A stretch of DNA of 64,000 nucleotides, from contig CAUJLY010000002.1 in assembly GCA_963281155.1 (NCBI GenBank), forward strand, positions 558,001-622,000. Direction: 5' to 3'. This document shows positions 44,068 to 55,515 of the stretch, one piece after another; within the stretch, counting starts at the first letter, position 1, and the number at the start of each line of letters is the position of its first letter. The notes beneath the pieces were generated by a model. The model was not told the DNA's origin, did no database searches, and saw only the letters and a program-made list of their open reading frames with translations. Made by a program: the position numbers and the translations under genes. This stretch comes from Rhabditophanes sp. KR3021 (lineage: Eukaryota; Nematoda; Chromadorea; Rhabditida; Alloionematidae).

Positions 44068-47000
44068 CTATAGACTGGCAGATTCAGTTGCTCGGGCATC
44101 TTCCAGGATGATTTCAAAGGAGAAGGGTACAAATGCATACCCTGCTCCGACGTAGAATTTAGATTGGAATTCTACCCAATGTAGACGAAGTGCGTGTAGA
44201 AATGCGGATAGACCTTCCATTAGAACGAGGATAAAGATTGTTAAACTCATGAAAATTCCGAATAGTATAAAGGTGGTGAAGCTTCCGATGTATCCATCAT
44301 ACTTGAATGAACTTCTGAACACCATTGTCCAAAGAACATCTGATAATTGGGCATGAGCTAAGGATAAAGCCCACAAACGCAGGTAAGAAGCTGTGTGTGA
44401 GACACAACTCAAAACAAATTCAATCGTGTGAATAGCTTGGTACACAAAGACATCTCCTAAATCAAATGGACCATCTCCGTGGCCGTGGCCTCCTCCGGCC
44501 TTTGCTCCTTCAGTATGAACAACTTCCGCTTCTCCTTCTTCCATGTCAGCTCTTACTGACAAAGCCTGATGTCCAGAACCTTCCTTATTCTGTTTCCACA
44601 AAAAGTATGGCTTGGCAAAAAGCATAATTGGCACACAAGCCAAAGCCACAAATAGAAGTATAGTCTCAAAGAAAGCTTGTCCAGGATACCACTTTCTCAA
44701 GTGACATGCCGGAGCAGGATCCAAGCTAGACCCATCTGTAAATCCATGGCCAGAATCTTTCATCATAAACATATTGATAAGTCCAATCAACAACGAAGGT
44801 GCGCATTGAGAGGATGGGTAATAAAAACCGAGAACAGTATATCCAGCTTTGAAATCAAACAATAACCACTTCATGATAATTTGCAAGCACAAGTAAATGA
44901 AGATGGAACTCAAAAAAATCATTTGAGGAATGAACATATATTTGATGTCCAGGATTGAATTGAAATATTTATGGTTGTGGAAGGATAAAATCAGGCCAAA
45001 TGTCATTTGAGTAATTCCTAAAATGACGGAAGCTTTCATTTTCATCGAATTCAAGAAGTTTAGTCTGTTGACTTCTGCAACGTTCCATACTGGATCTACT
45101 CCAATCGGGTAAGGTCCAGAAGCGTTGACGTATGAATAAGGAGGCCACAAAACTGCCGTCTCGGAGGTTGGAGGATTCTTCTCGAAGTCGTACATGTTTT
45201 TCCACGATGACCCAAAGATATTGACTGATTTGGAGAACACATCATTGTAGATGAATCCAGTGTAGATCGAAAAAGCGCCCATCAAGAAGATCAAATATCT
45301 TCCTCCGTAGAAAGTCTGGAAAATTTCATCTGTGATCTTAGCCTGCTCAATCCTTTTTTCCTTCAAAATCAGATACAAGGCGAAGAGAAGCATGATCAGC
45401 CCATGCCCCATATCTCCAAACATCACAGCGAACAAGAACGGGAACGTCACCATCGTGTATGGTGCTGGGTTAATTTCTCTGTAGCTAGCGATTCCATAAG
45501 AGTCTACGATGTTTTGAAAACCACGGGTGAATTTATTCGTCTTGTTGTAAGTTGGCGGAGACTCATTTGTATTCATTTTTTGGATAATCGAAGGAACTTG
45601 ACTGCCAGACTCTTCGGTGCCTCTTCTAAGGGCGAATTGAATACGTTCAAGGTCATCGACCGGACACCAACATTCAGCTACTAAGCATTTTTGGGTAACA
45701 TCCATGTTAAACAAGTTCAAGGTATGGTAAATAGCTTTAATTTTGCGGACCTTTGTCAGCCACATGCGCACATTCTTTGATGCTGCGACCAAGACACGAT
45801 GTCTATGGTCGGTGGTTTGGCCAAGAACAGTCTTAAGATCTTCGATTCTAGTGATGACTCCAATAGACATTTCCCTTCTTTCAGCGGGTGATTCTGGGCA
45901 TGGATACAGCGTAGCACGGAACCCTTCGCAGATCTTCTTGACTCTGTGCTTCAATTGATCTCCTTGGAAAAAGATAATAAAGACGGTTTTCTTAATTTGA
46001 ATCCCAGACAAAGGATCATTCATTACTTCGGTGATTTCTGATTGTCTCAGAAAGACGTTTCCACGGCAAGCTCTCCACAGGAGTCGCTCAAAGGCAGGTA
46101 TTCTGACCCTTTCAATAACTCCGCAAACAAATCTAAAAAACATCCAATTAATAACAAAAGTTGCAAAAATCTAATTTTAAGGAAGTGAACTGTTTCTACA
46201 AATAAACATAAAACAAAAAAGTACCCGAAGTTGGCAAAAGACGCCGGTACTCCTGTCGAAATTCCTCCAATAGCTGTAGTCAGCTCAATCGTGTCTGAAT
46301 CCAGTTGATCAGCTCCCCCAAATCCACCACTTCCGCCGCTTTCAATGCCTCCAGTCTAAATTAATTTGTTAAGTTTGGGATTAAGTTGGAAAAAGAAAGT
46401 GCACGAGACAGTAAAATAAGATGACAAAACAAAAAGACTATTAAGCCATAGCAAAACAAACAATCAACTTAATGACACACAAACAATTCTCTTCCCCTTG
46501 GCAAAGTATTTTTTTAATAAAAGACAAACCCTAATTGCATCTTGCCATTGATGACGGCAACTTCAGGTAGCAAAGGATTTGAATCATCACCTCCTATACT
46601 TTCAAAAGGATGGCTTCGTTGCCCAAAAAGGGTAGTAGTAGCAGTCAAGGAAGAATGTTCCTATTATTAAAATATTTAGTCACAATATAGAAGGCTTACA
46701 ATATTTAAAAATATATAGTGATGTGCAAAAAGCGGATGCATTTAATATGTTAAAAAGATACCAAAGGAAACTTACTTCATCGAAGAATTGTTGAGTTTTT
46801 CTTAAGATGTGTTTTAGCTCAGTAAGCTCAGCATAATTTTTGCGTAGCATCTCTTCGTTCGAATTAACCTCTTTTAATTCGTTTTCCAGCTTTTCGAACG
46901 TAGCCTCCAAGTCAATCATTTCTTTTGGCAAAGGAGCCTCTGGATTTTCCAAGGTATCAAGCATTGGAATTTCATCCTTCTTAATTTCACGCTCAAGAAA

Positions 47001-47198
47001 ACGCAACTTTCTTTCCATTTCATCGCATCTCCGTACTTCAGTGACAAACTTCCGTTGAAAAGCATTCACATCCGGATTTAGATCTCTAAATTGAACCAAG
47101 CCTAGTTCTCCGAGTTCAGCAACACAGTGGTAGGCGGCTTCAGACTGAAGGTAAAGTTGTGTCAAACACATCTCCTCACTTCGATACAAACCTCCCAT
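44068..47198 (-). CDS. unc-32: V-type proton ATPase 116 kDa subunit a, with alternative exons
   Basis: Constant exons 47198-46776 and 46132-44068 flank two 131-base exons, 46660-46530 and 46355-46225. Either one, but not both or neither, keeps frame, giving 872 residues. Subunit a forms the stator and proton half-channels of the V-ATPase that acidifies organelles. The N-terminus [18 protein letters not shown] and the coiled arm ([20 protein letters not shown]) are typical. The membrane half carries [14 protein letters not shown] and the essential arginine region [19 protein letters not shown]. The last segment ends [21 protein letters not shown]. In C. elegans the orthologue unc-32 has mutually exclusive alternative exons in the N-terminal half, regulated in neurons. 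An intronic TTGTGTG, like an UNC-75 site, lies between the two exons. Confidence 0.94.
46225..46355 (-). other. unc-32: Alternative exon B of V-ATPase subunit a
   Basis: A 131-base exon encoding [18 protein letters not shown], then [17 protein letters not shown], then ASFANFG. It starts in phase 0 after AATTTAG and ends GG|gtactt. It joins the 5' constant exon and the 3' constant exon (G|G plus A TTT gives Gly-Phe) exactly. If joined after exon A it would read into TGA within 26 codons. Confidence 0.85.
46476..46482 (-). promoter_or_regulatory. TTGTGTG, possible UNC-75 splice-regulator site
   Basis: The intron between the two alternative exons has TTTGTGTGTC on the coding strand. CELF-type UNC-75 binds UUGUGUG-like elements and controls unc-32 alternative splicing in C. 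elegans. A seven-base match alone is weak. Confidence 0.3.
46530..46660 (-). other. unc-32: Alternative exon A of V-ATPase subunit a
   Basis: A 131-base exon encoding [18 protein letters not shown], then [20 protein letters not shown], then GKMQLG. It starts in phase 0 after TAATAG and ends TTA GG|gtttgt. It has the same length and phases as exon B but no clear sequence similarity beyond the final Gly. Confidence 0.85.
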
Positions 47199-48193
47199 TT
47201 TAGTGCTTGTTTACAATCGGTATAACCAATGTAGTTTGTAATGTTCTAAATTATAATAAAATATTAATTGTTAAAGGGTGAAACGTCATCAACCACGAGG
47301 CATTGTTAAATAATATTCGATTGATAAAAAATAAAAGCATTTTGGATGTGGTAGCTTATATTGATAATCAATAAATAAATAGTTGCCACATCACTTCCAT
47401 GCATGCCACAGTAAAAAAGAAATATCGGAAAAATATTTTACATTTAAATAGAAGAAATAAGAGTGAGTCAGCGCAATAGTTTGTTTCATCACTAAAAGAA
47501 CTACATATAGTTACCAAGATATGAGAGTGTCTGGTTTTGCTGAAAGCTCTAAACAACGGTTTAAAAGACCATTTTTTGATGCAATGTCTTATTGATCCAA
47601 AACATCTACCTTTTGTCTTCACGACGTTATCGGAAAAACAATAGGCTGCCTGGTAGTATTAAAGTTTCATAAGATATCAATCATAACAATTAGAGTCTTC
47701 TTAAAGTAATAGAATGTGATTGTTAAAAAGGGAAGTCATCAATTAAATCACCGATTCGTCTAAATATAGATAAATGAGTGGTGGTGTCAAAAGAACATAT
47801 TTTTAAGAAATGACCATTCTCTCCCCTTTTTTATTTTATCTAAAGTCTATCTCTCTTCGTTTGGTTAAAGTATAATGTATAAAAAATAGTATGGAGTAGC
47901 AATTTGATTAGATAAGGCAAATAATATCATATTTATAAACATGATGATAAAGGGAAAGTGAACTTTGTTTAAATTATTGACCCAAAGCAGTTATGACTAC
48001 TATCATTTGTCATATTTTTGTTTATGTAACTTTCTTAATCACTTTAAACAAATTTGCATCTACATAGAAGTAACTTTATCCCAATCATATCGTTTACAAA
48101 TTATTTATCGTCCTCATAATGGATGACTTTTTTAAGATAAATAATAAAATACATGAATTTAAGCAATAATCATTTATTAGAATTAACAGTCAT
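47199..48193. other. Intergenic, nothing recognised
   Basis: The promoter side of the V-ATPase gene and the 3' side of the nucleotidyltransferase gene, both on the minus strand. An 84-codon minus-strand frame at 47368 has no domain or splice context that I recognise. Confidence 0.45.
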
Positions 48194-49509
48194 TTAAGCT
48201 AGATCAAACTTCCTATTAGATATCCACACTTTATCTTGATTTTGATGTAGAAATATTTGAGCTTCCGGAAATTGCGGAAAAGTATTAAGAAAGAACCCCT
48301 TTTTCATTCGATCTTGCACAAATTTCATGGCTAAAGAGAAAGCTTCGACAGTATGAATCCCATTCGAAATACTTTCATCAGAATAAGGATCAAATATTTG
48401 AAGCTTTGCATTAATTAAAGGCTGTTTCTTTGGGACAGGATGAGCTTTATCGATGTAAATAGCATTATTATAATAATCAAAGCCAGCAAAATAGTCTACG
48501 AATTGAACAACTAAATCAGAAATAGAATCTGTATTCTTTGAAGTTATTATTTTCTTGATATTGACAGGCGTATCTAATGATTCTATTACTTTTTCAATTA
48601 AAACCTTCCCAGATATTCTATCCTCAAAAACTTTCGTAACCAACGGCAACACTGAGCTATCGTTAGATCTCTTTGTTTGCAAAAAATGGGCAACTAACAG
48701 AGATATATGATAACTCGACAATAACCCAAAAGCTCCATCTTTAATTCTCATTTGTATAGCTAATTCCTTTACCCAAATATATAACATCCTAAATCTAGAA
48801 TCTAATCCAGCAAAATGTCTTAACAAATCCGTATTTCTCAAAGAATGATAGTGACTAAATTGCATATCAAACTTAATTTTCTTTCCAAAATTCAAAGTTA
48901 ACAAGGGAACCTTGATTCCTGGCAAATATAATGCATGGTTATTACGGTAATCCCATATGCTTTGGTCCTTCTTTATCAGCCCTACAATTGTACTCATGAA
49001 CGTCCTATCAAATGTTATAATATCAATAAATAGATGTTACCTTCTAAAATCATAATTAGCTGTCAAATCAGCCATGAATTGATTTGAATGCTTGGAAGTT
49101 GTGACAAAGCATAAATCTACATCAGAGGACCCTCTTAGAGTTAGGCCAGTAGCTAAAGAACCGATGGTCACTAATCTGCTTTCTTCTGTACAAATGCATT
49201 TCTCTATTTTCTTTACTATAGGTACAATTGTTTCGAGCATCTAAAATACATTTATAATCTAAATTTAAATAAATAGATATAATTTACCTCTTTATGCCTT
49301 TCACCTCTTCTAACATCTGCTTCCTTCAACAACTCATCGAGTATTTTTAGTTTGGGTTCATGTAGATTTGTAGCAAATTCATGAGCTGAGTTTGTAGGCA
49401 TGTCAATACATCTAACAGAAAAGCTGGCATCTTCTCCAGATAAATTAGCTTCTGCTATACTTGAGATGCATCGTATTGGAGTTATTCTTTTAAGGCATAA
49501 TTGCAGCAT
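48194..49509 (-). CDS. Nucleotidyltransferase, poly(A)/poly(U) polymerase family, probably mitochondrial
   Basis: Three exons (49509-49288, 49240-49041, 49004-48194) encode 410 residues. The polymerase-beta-like core has the GS motif and two catalytic aspartates in TIGSLATGLTLRGSSDVDLC (residues about 97-116). The third aspartate lies in KIKFDMQFS near residue 187. The second domain (YHSLRNTDLLRHFAGLDSRF, LYIWVKELAIQMRI, LLSSYHISLLVAHFLQ) is the central and PAP-associated fold of Cid1/GLD-2/MTPAP enzymes, which add A or U tails to RNA. The N-terminus MLQLCLKRITPIRCISSIAE is rich in Arg, Leu and Ser without acids, fitting a mitochondrial presequence, so a mitochondrial poly(A) polymerase is the best guess. 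No RNA-binding domain is attached. Nucleotide choice cannot be read from the sequence. Confidence 0.82.
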
Positions 49510-49977
49510 TATAAATATTAGATAAAAAGAAAATCAAATTCGAAGTAGATGGAATAGGCCGCAACTTGGTTTAACATTTCTTATTGGTAACTAGTCTGAG
49601 TGGAAATTGACTATTTAAAACAATAATTTTAACATCATTAACTAACAAGCACAATAATGAATAATATGATTCAGGGATTTATTAATTTTATTACTAGATA
49701 TGAGTCAACACAATACTTAAATACAAAGCAATGTAAACTAAGTTATCATTTTATGCTTGTTTAAGCAGAATAGATGCACATTTATAGCCGAATAAAACTA
49801 TATTTAAACATATAAATGTTGTGTAATAGCAATACACACAAGATACTTACAACTTTATTTAATTATTAAACCGGCACAAAATAAGAATAACAGCATGTAA
49901 ATACATACTTACTGTTACCTTTGGATACAATCATTACAATTAATATCTGCACATTGCAAATTAATTTTTCAATACAT
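49510..49977. other. Intergenic, nothing recognised
   Basis: Spacer between two minus-strand genes, holding the promoter of the nucleotidyltransferase and the 3' flank of the membrane-protein gene. A frame at 49866-49978 is a shadow extension of the neighbouring gene. Confidence 0.45.
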
Positions 49978-52692
49978 TCACTTAAATACTCCAGTTTTTG
50001 GAACAGCATACAGAGATTCGTGTTTTTGAGGAATCTTTGGAAGTTCACCCACCTTTCCATCAGCATATATTGAACCAGCACCACCTGCCATCGTGTTTGG
50101 TTTCTTTGTAGTGATAATGACATCTGTGGCCCGACTAAGTGCAGCGATATTTGATGGATCATCTGAAGATTTAGCAGAGATACGACACTTTGCCTTGGAG
50201 TTGTTCGTGAGAGGAGTAGGTTTGCCAACTTTCTTGCCAGGTGTCTTCACTTCCTTCTTACAAGCACTACTAGTTGAAGAAGAACTAATAGTTTCCGAAT
50301 TTCCAACAGCGAATCTCTTTTGCTTACGAATCTTCCTATTGGCATACTTTGGATAGCAGATAAAGAAGGAACAGAAACAGCTAATTAAAAGCAAAACAAG
50401 CATGACAACCACAATAATAGTTCCCAACTCCATTTCATCTGGATCCTCTCCACCAGTGCCTGGCTTCTTGGCAGAGATCATTTGTTTGAAGTCCACAGGA
50501 GGATCTTGAGCAGATTCGCAAGTTCCGTTGCAGTTGTCAATGATTGGTACCTTGGTCACATGGTTGACGTCTCTTCCAACTGGAGGGACAAACGTTGGCA
50601 ACTCTTCTGCTTCCTCGTAATCTAAGTCCGGTAAAGCCCCCAAATTGTATTTGACCATGAATGTGTGACTTTCAATAGTTTCAGGTAGGGTGATCTGGTA
50701 GGTGCAGGTGTAATCTTTTCCCAAGTCGTTTGTGTGGACCTCCTTTTCAGTGGCATTAAATCCAAGAATTGCAGAAGCTTCTTCTGAAAGCACAGGAGTC
50801 CATTCAGTAGAGAGCGATGAGTTGTAGGTAACGACCATTTTGACCAGAGTAGTAAGCCCAATAAACTTCTTGAACGCGGTAGGACAAGAGACAAGAGTGT
50901 TTTCTTTCGTTGTTTCAAGTTTTTTCAGTGAAAAGAATAGTTTTTCGTTGTTGGCTGGGAGAATTGCAATTGGCTTAATTGGATCAATCAAAGCTTCAAA
51001 CTCCTTTTGCGTGAGATCGTCGACAAAGTCATGCTTGTAGTAGTGCATTGAGAAGTATCTATATGAGTTGAAGTCTTTCTTAAGGAAAAGCCCCTTTGAA
51101 CATTCATACTTCTCCCAATCAGCCACAGGTAAGGCAAGATCTTCGCTTGTGATGCAAGTGTGATAGATGAATGGAGTATAGAAATTTGCATACTTCTTTT
51201 GTAGGGAAGAAGCGACATCAAGCTTGAACGGTGCAATAGAGATTGAAATGTTGAGTTGATCCTTTAAAATGTAAATTCCGCCAAGTTCCGAATTTCCTGG
51301 CAACCTGTCACCACTATCAAATTTATTCGTACTTGTGATTCTTGGGAGAGTCAACGCCATAATGCAGGTAGGATGAATTGCAACGTCAGTACTTTCCATA
51401 ATCGAACCTTGCTCAATTTCATAAACGTAAATGCGATCCCGAAGTGAGTGTTCCTTCACATTTTTCAGAGGAAAAAGATCATAGTCATTGCATTTTCTTG
51501 CGTCTTGGCCACTTTTGACAGGAGTGCTAACGTAATAAACGGGACTTCTAACGAGTTTCCCACAACCAGTAAAGTTCTCTTTAACAAAACTTGATGCGTC
51601 TTGAATCTTGAAATTAGAGCGCTTATTAAAGTCCGAACCTGCCTTTTGAATTTTGATCTTGTAATTCAAGAAGATTCTTGACTCGTACCTTCCAAATTTC
51701 ATCGTGAGTTCTCCACAGTTAATGTCGATCTCATTAGTTCCACAAACAGGAGTAATTGCAAGGGCATAATCTTTAGCATTGCCATCATCGAAAGTAAAGT
51801 TACGTGGTCGTTTGGTGTTGTATTTATACTCTGTGAAAGTGTGTTCATTAGTAAACCCCCAAGATTCGATGAATTTGTGCACTGGACATTTTGTGAAAAC
51901 ATGATGTGTTTGCATTACATTCAATGTTTGATAGATGTACGGCCCAGACACTTTTTCAGGTATTTTGCCTGCATATTTTTCTATCATTCCAGGAGGATGG
52001 ATGAGCACATAGGTAAGCACCGAATGAGTTTCTATGTCCAAGAATAAATCGTGAAATCCCTTTGTGTCTTTTTCAATTTTCAAAACTCGTTTTTCTTCTT
52101 CAGAAAATACTTTTGATTTTAAAAGACGATGTTCTGGTTTAGGTGTGTAACTTGTCCAGGGTGCCCACATTTTGCAATTCATGATGGTACATTCAAAAGT
52201 GTAACCATTTTCTTTAACCGAGGCTAGCAAAGCATCTCCTGGCAATTTGATGCGTGTTGCTAGGTATGATGATTTGAGACTATCTTTTGGATTCTTTACA
52301 GACATCCACAGGTATGATAGGCTATAAGTAGGATCCGATCTATTGATGTGATGTTCTTTGAATCGAACATACAACTTTTCCTCATCCTTTAAATCAACAA
52401 TTACAAATTTGGAGGCTTCTATGAATGAATTAGGGGAGAAATCCGTTTGTAAATTTGCATTTGTCTGGTAATATGCATCTCCCGGGGAAAATGTTTCCTT
52501 GTCAACAAATGTCCCATTGACATTGACTGTCCTGATGATTGAAACTTGATCCAAAGACCGGTAATCGAAGCCGACATTGTTGATTGGACTTTCAGCATGG
52601 ATCTAAAAATCAAGATATATACTAGGTTTAAACTTGGGTCAACTTACTTGCATGGATAACAGCAGAAAGAGAATCAAAGAAAGGCAAAGCAT
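49978..52692 (-). CDS. Large type I membrane protein, nematode-restricted family
   Basis: Two exons (52692-52648, 52602-49978) encode 889 residues. The first exon codes for nothing but a signal peptide (MLCLSLILFLLLSMQ). About 725 extracellular residues follow, with evenly spaced cysteine pairs in what look like repeated beta domains. Stretches such as YTFECTIMNCKMWAPW, CGELTMKFGRYESRIFLNYK and FVKENFTGCGKLVRSPVYY recur in this kind of nematode protein. One transmembrane helix (IIVVVMLVLLLISCFCSFFI) lies near residues 745-767. The tail of about 120 residues is basic and Ser-rich (SETISSSSTSSACKKE). I do not recognise a named domain; relatives without assigned function occur in other nematodes as far as I recall. 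It may be a cell-surface or cuticle-facing receptor. Confidence 0.8.
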
Positions 52693-53155
52693 TCTTGGCA
52701 GTAGTGTGATGTGGAACCAAAAGATAGCAGTGATGGGGCGACAATAGTAGCGATGTGTAACCAAGACGATATGTAGAAAATTACTACCCTTTATATTCTT
52801 TCCATTTCATCCAAAATTTGAATCTAAATGTGTTATATTCAAATTTGGTGTCTTTCCAAAAACACACGTGTTTGAAATTAGCAAGTGTAGAAAAGACATC
52901 TGCGTTCAAATAAAAACTATAATTTATAAACTGTGGATAGGCAACGCATCAAGGAACATGTATAAGCGCTATTAATTAAAATATGAATAATATATTCGAA
53001 TTACTAATATCTATTTATATATTCGAATTATTAATATCTATTTATACATCCAAATGACATCTTATGATTAATAAAACCAGTTGTTTTATTTTCTATTTGT
53101 TATAAACAAAGATTTAAATAATTTTTTATTCATTAATAATATGTAACACCAAAAT
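52693..53155. other. Intergenic with a two-copy tandem repeat
   Basis: Promoter side of the membrane-protein gene and 3' flank of the aspartic protease. It contains two tandem copies of a 27-bp unit (TATATTCGAATTACTAATAT plus CTATTTA) at 52991-53017 and 53018-53044, differing at one base. Confidence 0.6.
52991..53044. repeat. Tandem 27-bp duplication
   Basis: Two adjacent copies of TATATTCGAATTACTAATAT followed by CTATTTA; the second copy has ATTATTAAT in place of ATTACTAAT. It is probably a slip-strand duplication. Confidence 0.85.
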
Positions 53156-54994
53156 CTAACTGGCTGGAGCCAAATTAGCAAATCCAACTCTCTTGTTTCC
53201 GTGATCGAAGACAGTGTAGAATTTACCGATGAAAACATCTCCGATGATCCATAGAGGTCCTGGTGCTTCGATATCTAAACCTTCAAATCCAGAAAGACAG
53301 ACAGTTTCGAGTTGTTGAGTGATTTTAAGAACGTAGTCAATTGGCTTCAAAACGAAGTCTTGTCCACCAAGAGTGTAAGCAATATCTGGCATAGATCCCA
53401 ATTTGTTACAATCGACCATGTATTCACCTTCCAAGAGTGGGGTGGCTCCGATCAATTTTTGGATTTGGTTGACAGCGGCAGTTGGTCCAGTCAACAAAGA
53501 GGTACCGGTATCGACGATTCCAGAAACGGGTCCAGTGGCAACGACGGTACTTCCGACCTTGACGCCAGAGATGTTGATTCTCCAATAATCTTCTGCGGTC
53601 AATGGCTCGTAGGCGATCGTTCCTAGGGCGCATAATTAGTAATTTATCAAAACAAGAAGCTATTTTATTTTTTAATTCTCTACCACCCAAACCACCTCTT
53701 TGGATTCAATCACCCAACTAGCTAATTTAACTATTTCCAAGTCCTGACTCACTAAGTACCAATTATTTCAGTAGTTATCCAAGTCACTTTTTATTTCCAC
53801 CACTTTCACGTCTCACTGCCAAAATTAATTTGCCAATTCAAAAGAGTCCACGAAACGGGCCACATCAAGGTGAGGCGCGGTAAAGATAAAACAATTTAAC
53901 TGAATCTCATAAAAGATACAATAACCTTGGTAGCACATAAATCTGACAACTTAACTAACTGTTTTGAAGTCAATACAAAACCAAAGACACAACTCAACTA
54001 AACATTTCAATCCTTTCATACTCGCACCAAAAAATATTTTAGTGTATAAAGTGGTATGCACCCCATTTAAAAAAGTGCAAATGATAATGAATGTACCTGT
54101 GTAGTGTTTTGGATCTAAGTCACAGAGGGTCATTTCTCCTCCGGCAACGTTGTTGTTGAGGTCTCTGTTCAACCAGAAAGCGAAGAGGGCGTTGTTACAG
54201 ATGGCTTTGTTGGCGAATATTTGGTCCATTGGTTGGTTGAGTTTGTCGACAGAAATGGTGTCCCATCCCATTCCGAGGATACCATCGAATTTGGCAGCTA
54301 CGAAAGCCAAGCCTGGTTCAGCGGTGGCTTCGGCGAATCCTTGGGTCTTGTCGGTACAATATCCTGATCCGGATTGGCCGAAACAGACAACATCGTTATC
54401 AACGACTCCTTGCATAGATCCACTTCCGTATTGGATGACGAAAGATTGGCCGGTGGCGGTACATGTTGAAGATTTAGCACAGTTGAATTTTGAGTGCAAC
54501 AAACAGGCGATATCTCCGAATGAGCATCTAAAATGTGGTTATTAAATCATTTCAAATTCGCCAAACTTACTTTGATGATGGCAACCAAAGGTTACTTGAT
54601 CCAGCTGAAAAAACAAATAAATACAATTCAATATTAATTGCCACTTACTATCGAACAAAACCTTGAAGTTTTGTGGTGGGGTTCCAACGCTGTAAAAAAG
54701 GTAACATTTATCAGGAATAATGTATTTACCTCAAAGTTCCGTAATATTGGGCATTTTCGTAGTCTGAAAGACCCTCATTGTAGGCAAGGTTGTTTGGCTT
54801 GTATCCCTTGACATATTTGCGCATCATAGACTCTTTGTAAGCCTTAGAGTTGTGTTTTTGTCTAAGAGAAGTGTCTTTGACAAGAGGAATTCTAAAAGAT
54901 GTTAAATTGTCCTTAATACTTCAATACCTTACCTAATAATTCCCTCAGCAACAATTGCCAAAGCAACAAGCAATACTACCAATGTCTTAACCAT
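53156..54994 (-). CDS. Secreted or lysosomal aspartic protease (cathepsin D/pepsin A1 family)
   Basis: Six exons (54994-54933, 54891-54730, 54689-54649, 54604-54571, 54527-54097, 53622-53156) encode 398 residues. The signal peptide is MVKTLVVLLVALAIVAEG; a basic propeptide follows (RQKHNSKAYKESMMRKYVKG). The first catalytic aspartate (VLFDTGSSNLWLPSSK) is split by an intron and assembled from exons of 41 and 34 bases. The flap tyrosine lies in FVIQYGSGSMQG. The second catalytic aspartate is in SGIVDTGTSLLTGP. The C-terminus has WIIGDVFIGKFYTVFDHGNK then RVGFANLAPAS. All active-site elements are intact. It resembles the nematode asp-1-like digestive group. The last intron (53623-54096, 474 bp) is ten times longer than the others; no gene was seen inside. 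Confidence 0.94.
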
Positions 54995-55515
54995 ATTTAC
55001 TAGCATGTACTTTCTTTCAAGTTTCAATTCATTTATATATAACTAAATCTAGTCGGCTTATCGCAGCAAAGCCTTCCCTCCGGTAGTAAAAACAGATAGC
55101 AAACTCTTCTTATCACCAACCCGTATATTCTATTCTCTCCACTTTTTTGAACTAACTTTACAATACCCAAAATTGAATTGATAAGGACAGTACAATATAG
55201 AAAATTTAATTAAAACAATTTTTGATTTTTGAGATCATTACTAGGGTGAAATTTTTTGTGTTAGTTTGTAGTTGAAGAGTGGTCTCTTCACACATTTTAT
55301 CACCAAAAGAACCAACAAAACCTAATCACACATTTCATTATCAAAATCGTAAAGGATGTCATACAGGTGATGATGTAAACTAATACTAGTACTTAACAAG
55401 GATCATATTTTTTATTACATAACTAATCATACAATATGTGGTATTGAAAAGATTTTATAACAGGATCCGGGTAAATACATCCTTTTGGAGGATTAATGTT
55501 GAAGTTCACAAGGAA
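54995..55515. other. Intergenic, nothing recognised
   Basis: The promoter of the aspartic protease and the 3' flank of the cytidylyltransferase gene. CCGGTAGT-like and TCTTATCA motifs near 55080-55115 could be promoter elements (TTATCA is a GATA-factor core on the minus strand), as expected for a gut protease. This is inference only. Confidence 0.35.
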
